Source: Bartonella harrusi
Lineage (GTDB): Bacteria; Pseudomonadota; Alphaproteobacteria; Rhizobiales; Rhizobiaceae
Length of the DNA stretch: 64,000 nucleotides
Direction: 5' to 3'
Assembly: GCF_024297065.1 (NCBI RefSeq)
Contig: NZ_CP101114.1
Span: forward strand, 1,552,501-1,616,500
In this document: positions 49,201 through 56,758 of the stretch, piece after piece
Layout: each line of letters opens with the position of its first letter
Numbering within the stretch: the first letter of the stretch is position 1
Notes under the pieces: generated by a model
Databases searched by the model: none
Seen by the model: only the letters and a program-made list of their open reading frames with translations
What the model was told of the DNA's origin: nothing
Position numbers and translations under genes: made by a program

Positions 49201-49642
49201 ACGTATCTAATGTCTCAGCACCTGGCACCCCGGTATCATGCTGCTGAGGATTAAAAACATGACTGTATACAAGACCAGAAGCACCAGAAACAATATAATC
49301 ACAAACAGACTTACCGTAATTTATAGCAGAAGCCTCCCCCTCTACTCCTCTGCCTCTATCCCCATCATCTCTAGATACTAACTCAGTTGTTGGGTTAAGT
49401 TGTGTACTTGCAGCATAATAAGGAGAATCTCCACTGCTATAGTAGCTTGCCATATCACCGACGAGTGGTAAGCTACTTGCTATATCACTGACGAGTGGAA
49501 AACCAAATGATGGCATAGAAGGAACATAAGAAGCAACAGAAGAGAACCAACTAGAACTAGAAGCACCCACGCCTTGTAAAAAAAAGAAAACGCTTGTTGT
49601 GAGCGCACACAGACGTGTACGATTTTTAAAGACATTAATCAT
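43208..49642 (-). CDS. Giant two-passenger autotransporter (2144 residues)
   Basis: Signal peptide about 1-27 (TTSVFFFLQGVGAS). The first beta-helical passenger ends in its own autochaperone (about 826-925: DRLLIHGDVSGKTKVHV, LPYQYVLRAY, VWDFRLENQYI), but no barrel follows. Instead there is an acidic tract (about 969-1011, EEEDDSYEESSYEEDYEEDY and similar) and a Ser-rich linker with repeated VARSG-x3-N units (about 1131-1204). A second full passenger follows (about 1205-1700) with its own autochaperone (about 1706-1802) and the only barrel (about 1876-2144, ending GGLRYQF). The frame is open throughout. A G8 tract lies at 48337-48344. It looks like an in-frame fusion of two autotransporter genes in which the first barrel was replaced by an acidic linker. 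It is divergent from the iron importer genes. Confidence 0.92.
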   Translation of the reverse strand: MINVFKNRTRLCALTTSVFFFLQGVGASSSSWFSSVASYVPSMPSFGFPLVSDIASSLPLVGDMASYYSSGDSPYYAASTQLNPTTELVSRDDGDRGRGVEGEASAINYGKSVCDYIVSGASGLVYSHVFNPQQHDTGVPGAETLDTSGYSGTQSPERVTRSTRGNLRPAFSDAQYPGVSSDVMASRAGVALPDGKVEQLLNGVKYVPASIKTPALAQRLFESMNGRLIYSSISCGQGTRGANTRGAIKQSLNTIRQSVIVPNDRLTAVYVHGVDEIQNQNSSSLKGSSNQDPEILTLDNVSILSPIEILGFSDTTIEMQDVMRLVFMDLKDDQKVQNSSIGVWVRGADKGMSAAVKLKNSNVVGFFIGLRAEDAGMINMNGGIISDAYVGAFSEGGGGIYLDHVNINARKIGLLNFDASFMYMNGGEMTVSEGGVGVMSVGGVGTFLENVSIKIVKKEQLNGEGSDSHDKSVGLLADRGFVSFSGVQLEGSDVVVLQVNDGLKGSFPLLRSSFEEVDDLDDDMSQDQSRIIKTRSDAANSGLASIKQQNDGNLDGVSSVDSVSMEALSTMMDLHCSNETSEISEVCLENRNMGAVIKKMSALNSRLSFTIVDIENSTFKAEGNSYGIYFDQDARDIYDIDKNDIMHAALLKKSTLRVPRGIAIYGENLNGHVIVRDESTLSGGLLLKAEKGAKLSVFVDDSLIAGAARVEEGSRADFVLSGGSEWRVTKSLYNGQENSDPKCMDSCISSMKLSKSSIRFFTSSENTESEDIKGGTNSNKYRTLRIGNGTGVVYSADGNSNIYFNANLIPRDTNSADTNSAQVSDRLLIHGDVSGKTKVHVNPISDRVSSESALSKSDKSQQMPYSVSLIQVSGDAKEDSFTLQGNYITLDGLPYQYVLRAYSDSSSNMQSFDNTLVAKSGKVWDFRLENQYIVSKSVKIDEEVILSRSEDSVVVTPSRGDSFLRSDEGDGLFDEEEDDSYEESSYEEDYEEDYEEYDESFDDESFDEEGETIELFLPEDVTSSTTSNGSRERVLYSTLTRSDTDDIYSDNSYDTDSYDTDSVLTVEGASDLELYGDKFRERDESVTLPVLTTVAPTLVDSVARSDESTIALEVLPIISYASTINNEGSRKSSPSSVARSGRVDNGSVPPSPLSVARSGSINNSSVSPSKEVTVSVENKPSIKPNSSRKSQVSSSSPVARVGIVGNGTGAEVVASQCNNTESNGTKASTSYLCNDGVEHTIKNLTLKVSDQNQHSLRVENQNTIIKLEQANISGSHSSDKDSNIDVTKLRAVSAILADKNAEVVLNKKSTVQSSLIGLEAQRGGKVKMDDGAVNVHYVGALVGSGSSVELSNTNINVTGDLAVAGLASNAGEIVMKSGTITLENGAAVRSESGGDVKLDKVNITVKKEQNKQDSTERFGRAAFLLRDNASVDFTNGNVITDANALWVRGAHNTVEAGASRRKRSSEVRSSMNRANIEFSNIKVEGDKSYGIYFDGTERKGVEKKNQNKNLEKNVVESSVQRSGKKRVVKRNAVSSQEKTPIGITGEVSLKKTDFEVLKSVAIYGNNSGGRVSLENKTTLSGDLLLKAENNSNILVSVDHSVIAGGARVDKSSYAQLDLTNGSGWFLKRSVHENLRASDSGCIDSCVSSVNLVNSRIEFMPLESAESEYQTLRIGDGKGVVYKAQGDVSIHLNARLNPNDPSDNQVTDRLVIHGDVEGKTTVHVRGVSGNVGEEKNTPHSVSVIQVYGKAARDSFQLNGDYVALRNSPYKYTLRAYAPEVTSKQEHAQQKFMKDGGEFWNFRLENQYVKSSNPMVEFGFPKQVVRSVVPQVPTYLLLPNSVFHTGLMDISNQNKQLELLRATSNGMVEVRENPALYLRGYSGSYRYASDLSALEYGYKGDLSYNGVEAGVLLQTIENADSAISFGAMGSYGKLSLEPVDVEKSQKSAFDKWTVTAYGTMQHNVGFYVDGLLSYGLFKGDVLTLARGKTATLKGNPFSASLTGGKTFATGYKGFVVDPQVQVVYQHLQFDKAHDVDNFDIEMGKLDQWVARVGGRLIKASTGSEGMNAVSFYGKLHLAHGFGSKKSVHFKDAFQLGAFGSSLETGLGFNAKLSTRFSLHGDVMYQHKLNKAGFSGASFSGGLRYQF

Positions 49643-49852
49643 ATGTTAAACTTTCCAAATATTGTTTGCAAAAGTACTAGAATTGAGTGAAAATAGATAA
49701 ACATCCAATCTGTAACATAAATAAATCTACTTTACAACATAATGTAGCAAATTAATTGATCGATTTGTGTATAAGTTTGTGCATAAAAATGCCTCAGTTA
49801 AACTTTTTAAGTAAGAAAACTCTTTGATGATTTTTAAGAAAAGGAAAAAACA

Positions 49853-50791
49853 ATGATAACCAAATATCCAAAATGGGCAGTAGCCATCTTGATTGTTGTA
49901 ATGAGCTTTACAACACCTTCATGGGCAAATACGAACATTGATGCCAATATCACCATCAATCATGTTTCAGGTACAACTTCTGTTCCCGTCTCTCCTCAAA
50001 AGGTTGTTGTATTTGATCTTGCAACACTTGATAATATAAATCATCTTGGTATCAAAGCCGTTGTGGGTGTTCCGGAAGGAAAGAAACCTGCCTATCTGCA
50101 AATGTTTGATGAAGCAAAATATGAAAAAATTGGGACTGTCTTTGAACCGGATTACGAAAAAATTGCGACTCTTCAACCAAGCTTGATTATTATTTCATCG
50201 CGGACTCAAGCCAAATATAAAGATTTATCCAAAATTGCTCCAACGATTGATCTAACCGTAAGCAATGACAATTCTCTTGAAGATATTAAACGGAATTTGT
50301 CTATTCTTGGAAAAATTTTTGGTAAAGAAAAAGAAGCAGAACAAGATATTGCAAAGCTCGATGCAGCTTTAGAAAAGGTTCGTGAGAGTACCAAAGGAAA
50401 AGGTACGGGGCTTGTTCTCATGACTTCTGGTGGAAAAATCAGTGCTTTTGGTCCAAAGTCTCGTTTTGATATTTTCCATTCATCATTTGGAATTACTCCT
50501 GCAACCGATAAACTGACTGTGCAAAAACATGGACAACTTATTTCGCCTGAATTTATCCTTGAAACCAATCCTGATTGGTTGTTGGTCATTGATAGAGACG
50601 CAGCGATTGGACGAGAAGGACAATCGGCAGAACAACTGCTCGATAATGCGCTTGTTAAACGCACAACAGCTGGCAAAAAAGGACAGATTATTTATCTGGA
50701 TTCTTGGAGCTGGTATCGAGCAAGTGGTGGCCTAACTGGACTTCATAAAACAGTACAACAAATTCATGAAGCCTTTACAAAAGGCAAATAA
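49853..50791 (+). CDS. Ferric-siderophore ABC transporter, periplasmic binding protein
   Basis: 312 residues. Signal peptide cleaving near PSWA-NTN. Cluster A-2 type binding protein of the CeuE/YclQ/FatB class: VVVFDLATLDNINHLGIKAV, EPDYEKIATLQPSLIIISSR, GGKISAFGPKSRFDIFHSSF, HGQLISPEFILETNPDWLLV, IDRDAAIG and WSWYRASGGL. There is no lipobox, so it is probably soluble. It heads a four-gene import operon. Homologues bind catecholate-type ferric siderophores or their breakdown products; the ligand here is unknown. Confidence 0.9.
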   Translation: MITKYPKWAVAILIVVMSFTTPSWANTNIDANITINHVSGTTSVPVSPQKVVVFDLATLDNINHLGIKAVVGVPEGKKPAYLQMFDEAKYEKIGTVFEPDYEKIATLQPSLIIISSRTQAKYKDLSKIAPTIDLTVSNDNSLEDIKRNLSILGKIFGKEKEAEQDIAKLDAALEKVRESTKGKGTGLVLMTSGGKISAFGPKSRFDIFHSSFGITPATDKLTVQKHGQLISPEFILETNPDWLLVIDRDAAIGREGQSAEQLLDNALVKRTTAGKKGQIIYLDSWSWYRASGGLTGLHKTVQQIHEAFTKGK

Positions 50792-50843
50792 GCACAAAAA
50801 TGACTTGCCAAAAATAACTTGCTTGTCATAAAAATGAAATTTA

Positions 50844-50884
50844 AGAGCAAAGGCTATTTACTAAAGGGCCTTTGCTTTCTTTAT
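50844..50884 (+). terminator. Terminator/attenuator hairpin within the iron operon
   Basis: AGCAAAGGC pairs with GCCTTTGCT and is followed by TTCTTTA. It lies between the binding-protein gene and the permease genes, so it probably lowers expression of the membrane parts relative to the binding protein. Confidence 0.7.
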
Positions 50885-50900
50885 TGGAAAATAATTTGAC

Positions 50901-51857
50901 GTGAAAAATTACTGGATAGCCATAATAATTCTTTTTCTACTCTCTGTTCTTAGTATTTTTGTTGGTTATTCAGATGTAACGCCTTCTGATTTGTTATCAA
51001 ATAATTCACATGCTTGGCTTATTTTTTGGCAAACACGTCTTCCCCGCACCATTGCTGTCCTTTTGGTAGGGGCAGCGCTCGCCCTTTCAGGCATGATTAT
51101 GCAACTCCTTGCACGCAATCGCTTTGTTGAGCCATCAACCGCTGGAACTGTTGAATCCGCGTCTCTTGGCATCCTTTTTATTATGATTTTTCACCCTGAT
51201 CTTCCTGTACTTGAAAAAATGATTGTCGCTACAGTTTTTGCCATGATTGGTACGCTACTTTTTATGTTTTTATTGCGCCAAATTCCTTTAAAATCTGCTC
51301 TCATTGTGCCACTCACAGGAATTATGCTAGGATATGTTATAGGTTCCTTAACCAATGCTATTGCTGATCATGAAATGCTTCTTCCTTCTCTTCAAGCCTA
51401 TTTATTTGGCAGCTTTGCAATGATTCTTGAAGGAAAATATGAAATTTTATGGTTCTCTCTTCCTCTCTGCATTCTTGCTTATGTCACCGCAGACCGCTTT
51501 ACTGTCGCTGGTCTAGGAGAAGATTTAACCAACAATCTGGGGCTGAATTATCGTACTGTCATGTTTTTTGGTCTCTTTATTGTCGCATCGATCACCGCTG
51601 TTATTGTCTGTACCGTCGGTCGAATTCCTTTCGTTGGACTGATTATTCCAAACCTTGTTTCAAATTTCATGGGTGACAATATGCGCTATACGGCTCCTTG
51701 GGTTGCAATCAGTGGTGCAGGATTGGTTTTGCTCTGCGATCTCTTAGGGCGAATCATTCATCCTTCTCTTGAAATTCCTATCAGCACCATGATGGGGATT
51801 ATCGGTAGCTTTATTTTTATTATATTGCTTTTACGCTGGAGAAAGCGTCTTGGATAA
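50901..51857 (+). CDS. Ferric-siderophore ABC transporter permease 1
   Basis: A 318-residue FecCD-family membrane protein. WQTRLPRTIAVLLVGAALALSGMIMQLLARN is the family N-terminal signature (RLPR-T and GAALALSG-x2-MQ). GRIPFVGLIIPN, near residue 240, is the coupling region for the ATPase. The start codon is GTG at 50901. It overlaps the next permease gene by eight bases. Confidence 0.92.
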   Translation: MKNYWIAIIILFLLSVLSIFVGYSDVTPSDLLSNNSHAWLIFWQTRLPRTIAVLLVGAALALSGMIMQLLARNRFVEPSTAGTVESASLGILFIMIFHPDLPVLEKMIVATVFAMIGTLLFMFLLRQIPLKSALIVPLTGIMLGYVIGSLTNAIADHEMLLPSLQAYLFGSFAMILEGKYEILWFSLPLCILAYVTADRFTVAGLGEDLTNNLGLNYRTVMFFGLFIVASITAVIVCTVGRIPFVGLIIPNLVSNFMGDNMRYTAPWVAISGAGLVLLCDLLGRIIHPSLEIPISTMMGIIGSFIFIILLLRWRKRLG

Positions 51858-52800
51858 AAAGAAGGCAACAACACTTATTCTCACAACGCTTATCGTCATA
51901 GCGTGTAGCGTAGTCATTTTGTACATGACGTGGAATATCAACATCTATACGTGGACATTTCGTCTCACAAAACTTGTCTCTCTTGTTGTTATTGCATATG
52001 CAATTACTGTTTCTACTGTTTTATTTCAAACAGTTGTTAATAATCGCCTTTTGACTCCCTCTATTATGGGATTTGATCAACTTTATATTTTAATTAAAAC
52101 CACCATTTTGTATTTTTTAGGCTCTCTTTCTTTGCCTTTTTTTAATGAAGAGGGACAACTGATTTTTGAAGCTCTTATTCTCATTCTTTTTTCAATAAGC
52201 CTTTTTCGCTGGCTTTTTTCAGACAGCATAAAAAGTCTTCATTTAACCCTCTTGATTGGTGTTATTTTAGGAGGTTTTTTTTTCAGTTTACGGATGTTCA
52301 TGCAATTACAGTTAAATCCGGATCAAATGATGAATTTAACTGACATTATGTTTGCAAATTTCAATAAATTCAACACATCCTTGATAAGCTTTGCCACAAT
52401 CATTATTTTCATTGTAAGTCTGATTGGATGGCGTTCGCGTCATCTACTTGATATTCTTGCTTTGGGACGCGAAAATGCAATCAATCTTGGCGTTAATTAT
52501 CACAAAAGCACGACAGCTATTCTGATATTAGTTTCTATTTTTGTCTCCATTTCTACAGCACTGGTAGGCCCTGTCACCTTTTTTGGACTGTTAGTTGCCA
52601 ACCTTTCCTATGAAATTTCTCCTCAAGCAAAACATGCTATCGTTGTACCAATTGCAATATTATTGGCTATAATTTGTCTGGTTGGTGGACAGTTTATTTT
52701 AGAACAAATTTTCAATATGGCTGGACGTTTGAGTTTTATTATTGAATTTTGTGGTGGAACTGTCTTCTTAACATTATTGATGAAGGGAAAACTAAAATGA
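51850..52800 (+). CDS. Ferric-siderophore ABC transporter permease 2
   Basis: A 316-residue second FecCD-type permease. LGRENAINLGVNYHKSTT and GPVTFFGLLVANLSYE are family signatures. It starts at a TTG (51850) overlapping the stop of permease 1, which implies translational coupling. Its stop overlaps the ATPase start as ATGA. Confidence 0.9.
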   Translation: MDKKKATTLILTTLIVIACSVVILYMTWNINIYTWTFRLTKLVSLVVIAYAITVSTVLFQTVVNNRLLTPSIMGFDQLYILIKTTILYFLGSLSLPFFNEEGQLIFEALILILFSISLFRWLFSDSIKSLHLTLLIGVILGGFFFSLRMFMQLQLNPDQMMNLTDIMFANFNKFNTSLISFATIIIFIVSLIGWRSRHLLDILALGRENAINLGVNYHKSTTAILILVSIFVSISTALVGPVTFFGLLVANLSYEISPQAKHAIVVPIAILLAIICLVGGQFILEQIFNMAGRLSFIIEFCGGTVFLTLLMKGKLK

Positions 52801-53555
52801 TTGAAATCAACCATCTTTCCAAGGCTTATGGAGCGAGGTTGATTATTGATGATTTATGCCTTCGTCTTCCCAAAGGAGGGATTATTTCTCTCATTGGTCC
52901 CAATGGTTCGGGAAAATCAACTCTTTTGATGCTGATAAGACGTCTTTTGCCGCACCATAAAGGATCGATTCATATTGATGGCTTCGATATTGCTAAAATG
53001 CCACACGATATGTTAGCGCAAAAACTCTCAATCCTGCGTCAAGATAATCCTTTATCCTTTCGTTTAACCGTATATGATTTAGTAAGTTTCGGACGCTATC
53101 CTTACTCAAAAGGCTGGTATAACAATGAAGATAAACAATTTGTTGACAGTGCGCTTCGATATCTTGGTTTACAAGACCTAAAAAACTGCTTTGTAGATGA
53201 ACTTTCTGGTGGACAACGTCAACGCGCTTTTATCGCAATGGTTATTTGTCAAGATACTGATTATCTTCTATTAGATGAACCATTGAACAATTTGGATATG
53301 AAACACTCTGTTTCTATGATGAAACAATTACGCCGTACAGCCGATGAACTCAACAAAACCATTCTTATCGTTATGCATGATATTAATTTTGCATCATCTT
53401 ATTCAGATATGATCGTTGCACTTAAAAATGGGAAGGCGGCTTATTGTGGAACACCAAAACAAATCATACAGCCAGAAATTCTTAAAGACATTTATGATAT
53501 GGATATTAAGATTAAAACAATTGACGATATACCCATCGCCCTTTACTATCGGTAA
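52797..53555 (+). CDS. Ferric-siderophore ABC transporter ATPase
   Basis: 252 residues from the ATG at 52797. An upstream in-frame start at 52749 lies inside the permease gene and is unlikely. Walker A GPNGSGKS is at 34-41, the signature is LSGGQRQRAFIAMVI, and Walker B is LLLDEPLNNLD. It completes the import operon; the TonB-dependent outer-membrane receptor is not in this window. Confidence 0.94.
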   Translation: MIEINHLSKAYGARLIIDDLCLRLPKGGIISLIGPNGSGKSTLLMLIRRLLPHHKGSIHIDGFDIAKMPHDMLAQKLSILRQDNPLSFRLTVYDLVSFGRYPYSKGWYNNEDKQFVDSALRYLGLQDLKNCFVDELSGGQRQRAFIAMVICQDTDYLLLDEPLNNLDMKHSVSMMKQLRRTADELNKTILIVMHDINFASSYSDMIVALKNGKAAYCGTPKQIIQPEILKDIYDMDIKIKTIDDIPIALYYR

Positions 53556-53640
53556 ATTCCTCTCTTCTCAATAACCGTAAAAATCCTTTTTACCCTTGCC
53601 TACACTATAAAATCTGCTAAAAGGAGCACTATTCAGCTGC

Positions 53641-53714
53641 TGGGGAATAGTTTAATGGTAGAACAGCGGACTCTGACTCCGTCAATCTTGGTTCGAATCC
53701 AAGTTCCCCAGCCA
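53641..53714 (+). tRNA. tRNA-Gln (anticodon CUG)
   Basis: 74 nt. The acceptor TGGGGAA pairs with TTCCCCA, followed by discriminator G and an encoded CCA. The anticodon stem GCGGA/TCCGT encloses loop CTCTGAC with anticodon CTG. The T-loop GGTTCGAATCC is standard. It lies at the edge of the prophage remnant and is a likely phage attachment site, though I did not find a duplicated 3' end on the far side. Confidence 0.96.
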
Positions 53715-54022
53715 ATATTTATGTAGCTTGTGTAGTTGTAGCTTGCCTGTAGCTTGCCACCAGGTTTTGCATAATTTGCCACTAGGTTTTGCAGCAATTC
53801 ATTTTTTTCAAAGGTCTTTTTAGACGATTCTCAAAGAAGTTTTAAGAGGTGTTTAGAGCCTCTTTCATGAGTCTTATTTTTCTCTACCCAGAATCACAAT
53901 TTGAGATGATTCATCTCTTCCAATAACCCCATTATTTGACATCTAAAATATATAAAATATGCATGCAGAGACCAACAAATTTTGTATCATTTGCATCATA
54001 TTTTGTAAAAATAACCTCATTT
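53715..54022. other. Non-coding DNA after tRNA-Gln
   Basis: It contains small direct repeats: GTAGCTTG three times (53723-53755) and GCCAC.AGGTTTTGCA twice (about 53756-53792). No gene is seen. Confidence 0.6.
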
Positions 54023-54081
54023 TCAAAGGATTTTCATTTTTTCAAAGGGCTCTCAAAGGGTCTTCAAAGGCCTTTCAAAGG
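54023..54081 (+). repeat. Phased TCAAAGG heptamers
   Basis: TCAAAGG occurs at 54023, 54042, 54053, 54064 and 54075. The last four are spaced exactly 11 bp apart, one helical turn, as expected for a protein binding one face of the DNA. A further copy lies at 53808. A 69-codon frame over this stretch (FFKGLSKGLQRPFKGH) mirrors the repeats and is probably not a gene. Confidence 0.8.
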
Positions 54082-54162
54082 TCATTTATTGCCTCTTTTA
54101 GGGGAATTGAATAATCGTTTCTTCCTATCCCAAGCATATTACTAAAAAGAGAAAAAGCATTT

Positions 54163-54552
54163 GAGCAATTGGGGCAACTTGACCCTATTGCTCTTTAGCA
54201 TGCAATTGTGCAATGTTTGCACTATTGTTGGTGTAAGGAATTGGGTAAACATTACCCTATTGCTCATCTTCACGCACTTGGTACAACCTACACCAATTTC
54301 TTCAAATGCCTATCATCATCAATCAAAAGGTCAAGTTGACCCTTTGATTTTTTATCCCCTTCACACTTTATATATTGTGATTTAAAAATGCATTATCGCT
54401 TCCTTGAGCAATTGGGGCAACTTGCACCTATTGCATGATAACAAATAATTCGGTCAACTTGACCCTATTTCTCATCAGCAAACCAAAGTGCAATGTTTCC
54501 ACTTTGATTCACATGCGCATCACCGATCAAAGGGTAAACTTTACTTTTTGAT
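54163..54552. repeat. Ordered array of eight imperfect palindromes
   Basis: Eight inverted repeats of 23-31 bp lie at 54163-54193, 54203-54227, 54239-54261, 54322-54348, 54408-54434, 54447-54469, 54484-54506 and 54526-54552. Each has an outer arm (mostly CAAT/ATTG or ATCAAA/TTTGAT), usually a mismatched base and an inner arm of about six bases. The inner arms are of four kinds (GGGCAA, GTGCAA, GGGTAA, GGTCAA). Each kind appears once in the first four and once in the last four palindromes. Both sets begin with TTGAGCAATTGGGGCAACTT. No open frame covers them. Confidence 0.85.
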
Positions 54553-54570
54553 TTTCTTGTGCACGGCATT

Positions 54571-55578
54571 CTACGAGGTTGACTTTTCCCATGGCTGTTT
54601 TCCCTTTTCTGGTGCCTCTAAGGTGATTTCTGTGGTATAGCCGCTTTGTTTCTCATAGCGGTGGGTGACGGTTGCGGCTTTCCATGCTCCATTGATTTGC
54701 TCGCGGAACCCTTGCAAAATGAGAGGTTGATCGGCCATGATTTCTGGACGCCCCTCTAAAGCCAAAGAACCACTGCCCATACCACGACAAAGCCGGTCCG
54801 ATTCTGATGCGGCAGCAGCCAAAGCTTCCTCTCTGCAAGGATAGCAACCACGCAAACGCCGTGTGGGGCCTTGGAGATTCGTTTGATATTTGACAGACAG
54901 CTGTTTTCCTTGCGAGCGATCAAAATAGGTTGATTAAACGCTGCCATATTGGGTGCGTGGCTCGAGGGTAAATTCCCAACTGGAACAATCATGCTTGGCA
55001 AGAGTGATTGCCGGTAAATTGTTGCCGCTTAAAAATAAAAACTTAGTGTCTTTGATAAAAAAACGTGCCTGCATACGCTCCGCAAGGCGGGTTAAAAAAT
55101 CAATTGTCGACTGATTGGTGCACACCACATAAGGCAAGGTTTTGCTATAAAACTCTTGGTCGACTTTGGCTTGATAACCATGACGCTTGGCTAAGCTTTC
55201 GACAATCTCACCAATGGTTTGATTGTCAAAATGCTCACTTGTCTGTTCTTTGAGTTCGCCACGCATCGAAGCGCTTTTGCCGCAAAGGCGTAAAATCTCT
55301 CCATCACTGCCCCCGATACTGACAACCGATTCGACAACAAAACGCCCCATAACAGCACTGATGCTGTCATGATAACCAAACTTCACCTGCAGAGTGCTGT
55401 TCTTTTGTGGAACCTCTAAATCATTGTCCCTATCATCAAACTCCGCTTCAAAGCGATCGGCTTCATTGCCGGCATGATCGGTAATGGTGGCGCTAAGAAG
55501 ACGCTGGTAGAAAACCTCATGGACGGTTTTTTCTCCAACCTTAACCTCAATAAAAGGAGTGCTCCGCCTTAATCCCAT
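54571..55578 (-). pseudogene. P2-like phage late-control/tail protein D, interrupted by a stop
   Basis: About 335 codons in one frame. The first 214 (55578 to 54934) encode STPFIEVKVGEKTVHEVFYQ, FDDRDNDLEVPQKNSTLQVK and LAKRHGYQAKVD, typical of gpD/VgrG-like baseplate hub proteins. A single in-frame TAA (54934-54936) follows TQYGSV. Coding then continues in the same frame (STYFDRSQGKQLSVKYQ to GKQPWEKS). The start overlaps gene X. It is probably inactive unless the stop is suppressed. Confidence 0.85.
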
Positions 55579-55823
55579 AACCGCTTCACTCTGCTTTGAG
55601 GAGGAACAAAGACAAATTCAGGCAAAGTGATCTCTAAACCCCGTGGCAAAACAGCACCATATTGGGCAATCCCTGAATTGGCTCTCAAGGTGGCTTCTAA
55701 ATAGCCCTCTAAGAATCCAGCCTGTTGACGGTCTCCTAACACCGCCATGGCATGTTGAAAGCAAATCAGATCGAGACTGAGATCTTCTAACTCTACAACA
55801 ATGTGCTTTACTGGTAGCTTCAT
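55569..55823 (-). CDS. Phage tail protein X
   Basis: 84 residues, small and ending in a PRGLEITLPEF motif as in P2 gpX family tail proteins (LysM-like fold). It overlaps D by ten bases and U by four, as in P2-type tail operons. Confidence 0.8.
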   Translation of the reverse strand: MKLPVKHIVVELEDLSLDLICFQHAMAVLGDRQQAGFLEGYLEATLRANSGIAQYGAVLPRGLEITLPEFVFVPPQSRVKRLWD

Positions 55824-56266
55824 AGCTGTCGTCCCTCTTGGAAATATCCTTGCGGTTTGCCCCCATCAAAAAAGGGCAACAGACTGATGGAATAACGGAT
55901 ACGCTGCGATTGACCAGAGCGACTGATATAATCGTGGTCTTTGGTGATCGAGGTGATCACCACGGGACCATGGAATATGGCACTATAGCTTATATCATTG
56001 ACCCAACGAAGCATCTGTACCGGTTTTGCTGCTCGTATGGTCATAGTGAGTGCATCAATGGCTATACAATCACCAAACTCTTCTGGAAACCATACGCCAT
56101 GGATGGTTTTGGCATCATTGCCATAGCCGGTAAATTGCAAGCTGGGGGCTTTGCCAAAACGCTCCATAGACACCCATGAGGCGGAAAACTCTTCTTCAAA
56201 GGATTGGAAATTCAGCCAATCGACATAAAATTGATGCGGGCCTAGCATCATCAAAGGATCTTGCAT
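55820..56266 (-). CDS. Phage tail protein U
   Basis: 148 residues, P2 gpU family. MMLGPHQFYVDWLNFQSFEE near the N-terminus, then RFGKAPSLQFTGYGNDAKTI and GVWFPEEFGD, and HDYISRSGQSQRIRYSISLL near the C-terminus. It is intact. Its first 61 codons are repeated in the chimeric frame just upstream. Confidence 0.85.
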   Translation of the reverse strand: MQDPLMMLGPHQFYVDWLNFQSFEEEFSASWVSMERFGKAPSLQFTGYGNDAKTIHGVWFPEEFGDCIAIDALTMTIRAAKPVQMLRWVNDISYSAIFHGPVVITSITKDHDYISRSGQSQRIRYSISLLPFFDGGKPQGYFQEGRQL

Positions 56267-56299
56267 TGCTTCTCTCCCCTCAGTGCTTCTCCCTCCCCC

Positions 56300-56725
56300 T
56301 TATTCTGTGCCGCCATGCAAGGCATTGGCTTTTGCCCGTTGGAGGGCATGACTTACCGCACGGCCGGTAGCAAGAGGATCACGCGCCCCATTGACATGCA
56401 CCGTGACATTTTGATGGTGATAAACGGATGCGCTCTGCTTGTTTTTGTCCGTTGCCTGCGTTGTCACAGGGCTGGTTTGCGAGTGACCGGCAAATTGTAC
56501 AATTGGCTGCAAAGCTGTTTTGCCACCAAGCCAACTGGGCACTGGAAACCACACGCCATGGATGGTTTTGGCATCATTGCCATAGCCGGTAAATTGCAAG
56601 CTGGGGGCTTTACCAAAACGCTCCATAGACACCCATGAGGCGGAGAACTCTTCTTCAAAAGATTGGAAATTCAGCCAATCGACATAAAACTGATGCGGGC
56701 CTAGCATCATCAAAGGATCTTGCAT
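56300..56725 (-). pseudogene. Chimeric frame: tail U N-terminus joined to tape-measure C-terminus
   Basis: 141 codons in one open frame. Residues 1-61 copy tail protein U (to TIHGVWFP), and the rest copies the tape-measure C-terminus (PSWLGGKTALQPIVQFAGH to KANALHGGTE). The junction is at GVWFP/VPSWLGG. It arose by a duplication of about 460 bp spanning the T-U border with a deletion. A function is unlikely. Confidence 0.85.
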
Positions 56726-56758
56726 TGCTTCTCTCCCCTCATTGCTTCTCCCTCCCCC

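Noticed and set aside
53936..54145. 69-codon frame with FFKGLSKGLQRPFKGH
   Set aside because: It only mirrors the 11-bp phased TCAAAGG repeats; no ribosome site and no family recognised.
54163..54552. CRISPR array
   Set aside because: The units are inverted repeats of four different cores with unequal spacing, not identical direct repeats with unique spacers, and no cas gene is near.
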